Program-made: the position numbers and the translations under genes
Part shown: piece after piece, positions 5,317 to 5,827 of the stretch
Numbering within the stretch: position 1 is the stretch's first letter
Layout of the letters: every line of letters begins with the position of its first letter
The notes under the pieces: generated by a model
Told to the model about the DNA's origin: nothing
Databases searched by the model: none
The model's input: the letters and a program-made list of their open reading frames with translations, nothing else
Assembly: GCA_030524065.1 (NCBI GenBank)
Contig: JAUNHF010000121.1
Coordinates: forward strand, 1-5,827
DNA length: 5,827 nucleotides
Direction of reading: 5' to 3'
Source: Deinococcus sp.
Lineage (GTDB): Bacteria > Deinococcota > Deinococci > Deinococcales > Deinococcaceae

Positions 5317-5341
5317 GCGCGGCAATCTGCGAATAAGGGAA

Positions 5342-5367
5342 GCTGGGGCGTTGGCCCCGGCTTTTTT
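5342..5367 (+). terminator. Strong intrinsic terminator after the small hydrophilic gene
   Basis: GCTGGGGC (5342-5349) pairs with GCCCCGGC (5354-5361), eight pairs with one G-U, around the loop GTTG; six T follow at 5362-5367. It ends the transcript from 5008 and insulates carB, implying that carB has its own promoter within 5368-5518. Confidence 0.93.
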
Positions 5368-5518
5368 GCTGTGGGGTTCTGCTTGATTGATGCGGCAACG
5401 TGAGGTCCAAACGACTTCTTCCACATCGTCCCAGGAAGCCTGCACCGGCACACCGAGGTACAGGCCACTCGGCGCGGCCTTATCCCCAGCCCTATCCGTG
5501 ACATACTGCGTATCTGGA
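5368..5518 (+). other. carB upstream region
   Basis: These 151 bases between the terminator and carB must hold the carB promoter. The best -10 candidate is CATACT at 5502-5507, eleven bases before the ATG, with no good -35. There is no Shine-Dalgarno site before carB, so the mRNA may be leaderless or nearly so. No ARG box and no hairpin followed by a T tract is seen here, unlike in front of argG. Confidence 0.35.
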
Positions 5519-5827
5519 ATGCCTAAGCGAACTGACCTCCAGACCATCCTGATTCTCGGCAGCGGCCCCATTCAAATCGGGCAAGCGGCCGAGTTCGACT
5601 ATTCCGGCACCCAGGCGCTCAAGGCGCTGCGCGGCGAGGGCTACCGCGTGGTGTTGGTGAACTCCAACCCGGCCACCATCATGACCGACCCGGACCTGGC
5701 CGACGCGACCTACCTGGAGCCGCTGACCCCGGAGTTCGTGCGCAAGGTGATCGAGAAAGAGCGCCCCGACGCCGTGCTCCCCACGCTGGGCGGCCAGACG
5801 GCGCTGAACCTGGCGATGGAACTGCAC
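5519..5827 (+). CDS. carB: Carbamoyl-phosphate synthase large subunit, N-terminal 103 residues (cut by the window end)
   Basis: CarB makes carbamoyl phosphate from bicarbonate, two ATP and ammonia delivered by CarA, feeding arginine and pyrimidine synthesis. The visible part begins [17 protein letters not shown] and continues [20 protein letters not shown]. It includes [19 protein letters not shown] and ends at [17 protein letters not shown], all standard for the first pre-ATP-grasp domain. The frame is open to the window edge; the full family protein is about 1,000-1,100 residues. The ATG at 5519 is chosen because family members start just here. The same frame stays open back to an ATG at 5390, but that 43-residue Ser/Thr-rich extension is not a CarB feature. 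The gene is divergent from argG, and carA is not in the window. Confidence 0.97.
   Translation, partial: MPKRTDLQTILILGSGPIQIGQAAEFDYSGTQALKALRGEGYRVVLVNSNPATIMTDPDLADATYLEPLTPEFVRKVIEKERPDAVLPTLGGQTALNLAMELH

Noticed and set aside
5401..5408. TGAGGTCC occurs both upstream of nos (51-58) and upstream of carB (5401-5408)
   Set aside because: A shared 8-mer is expected by chance in a window of this size, and the palindrome present at the nos copy is not repeated at carB.
5390..5518. In-frame 43-codon extension of carB from an upstream ATG (MRQRE...)
   Set aside because: CarB proteins begin close to MPKRTD; the extension is Ser/Thr-rich with uneven codon use and no ribosome site. It also has too few Arg codons and no terminator to be a second attenuator leader.
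4885..5571. Long minus-strand ORF of 228 codons opposite the small hydrophilic gene and carB start
   Set aside because: It runs antisense through a well-supported gene, an intrinsic terminator and the conserved carB start; its Ala/Val-rich translation is a shadow of GC-rich codons.

Overview
The window reads as chromosome of a GC-rich Deinococcus-like bacterium. This is an inference from three things: a stand-alone bacterial nitric oxide synthase oxygenase, strongly GC-biased third codon positions, and several starts that lack a Shine-Dalgarno site but sit just downstream of a -10-like hexamer, as in the leaderless mRNAs known to be common in Deinococcus.

Layout: (1) a NO synthase oxygenase gene on the + strand (99-1211); (2) a convergent minus-strand set consisting, in transcription order, of argG (4555-3293), argH (3284-1851) and a HIT-superfamily gene (intact frame 1645-1298, probably starting at 1787 but interrupted by a frameshift in a C6 run); (3) a regulatory region at about 4556-4727 in front of argG; (4) an intergenic stretch containing a long inverted repeat; (5) a small acidic, glycine-rich hydrophilic protein (5008-5316) closed by a strong terminator; (6) the first 103 codons of carB (5519 to the window end), + strand.

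The genes share arginine as a theme. CarB makes carbamoyl phosphate, which supplies citrulline synthesis (and pyrimidines). ArgG and ArgH turn citrulline into arginine. NO synthase turns arginine back into citrulline plus NO. NO synthase next to argGH would make a citrulline-NO recycling unit.

The most notable element is the argG leader. On the minus strand, in order, it has: two ARG-box-like ArgR operators two bases apart that cover a 17-bp-spaced promoter; a 10-residue leader [13 protein letters not shown], with three consecutive arginine codons, whose ATG lies exactly where a leaderless transcript from that promoter would begin; an antiterminator-like hairpin whose 5' arm starts at the leader stop codon; and an 8-bp hairpin followed by six U that overlaps it. 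This is the complete architecture of ribosome-mediated transcription attenuation responding to charged tRNA-Arg, stacked on ArgR repression. Also notable are a HIT protein whose histidine triad reads Tyr-Val-Tyr-Leu-His, and the frameshift in its 5' part.
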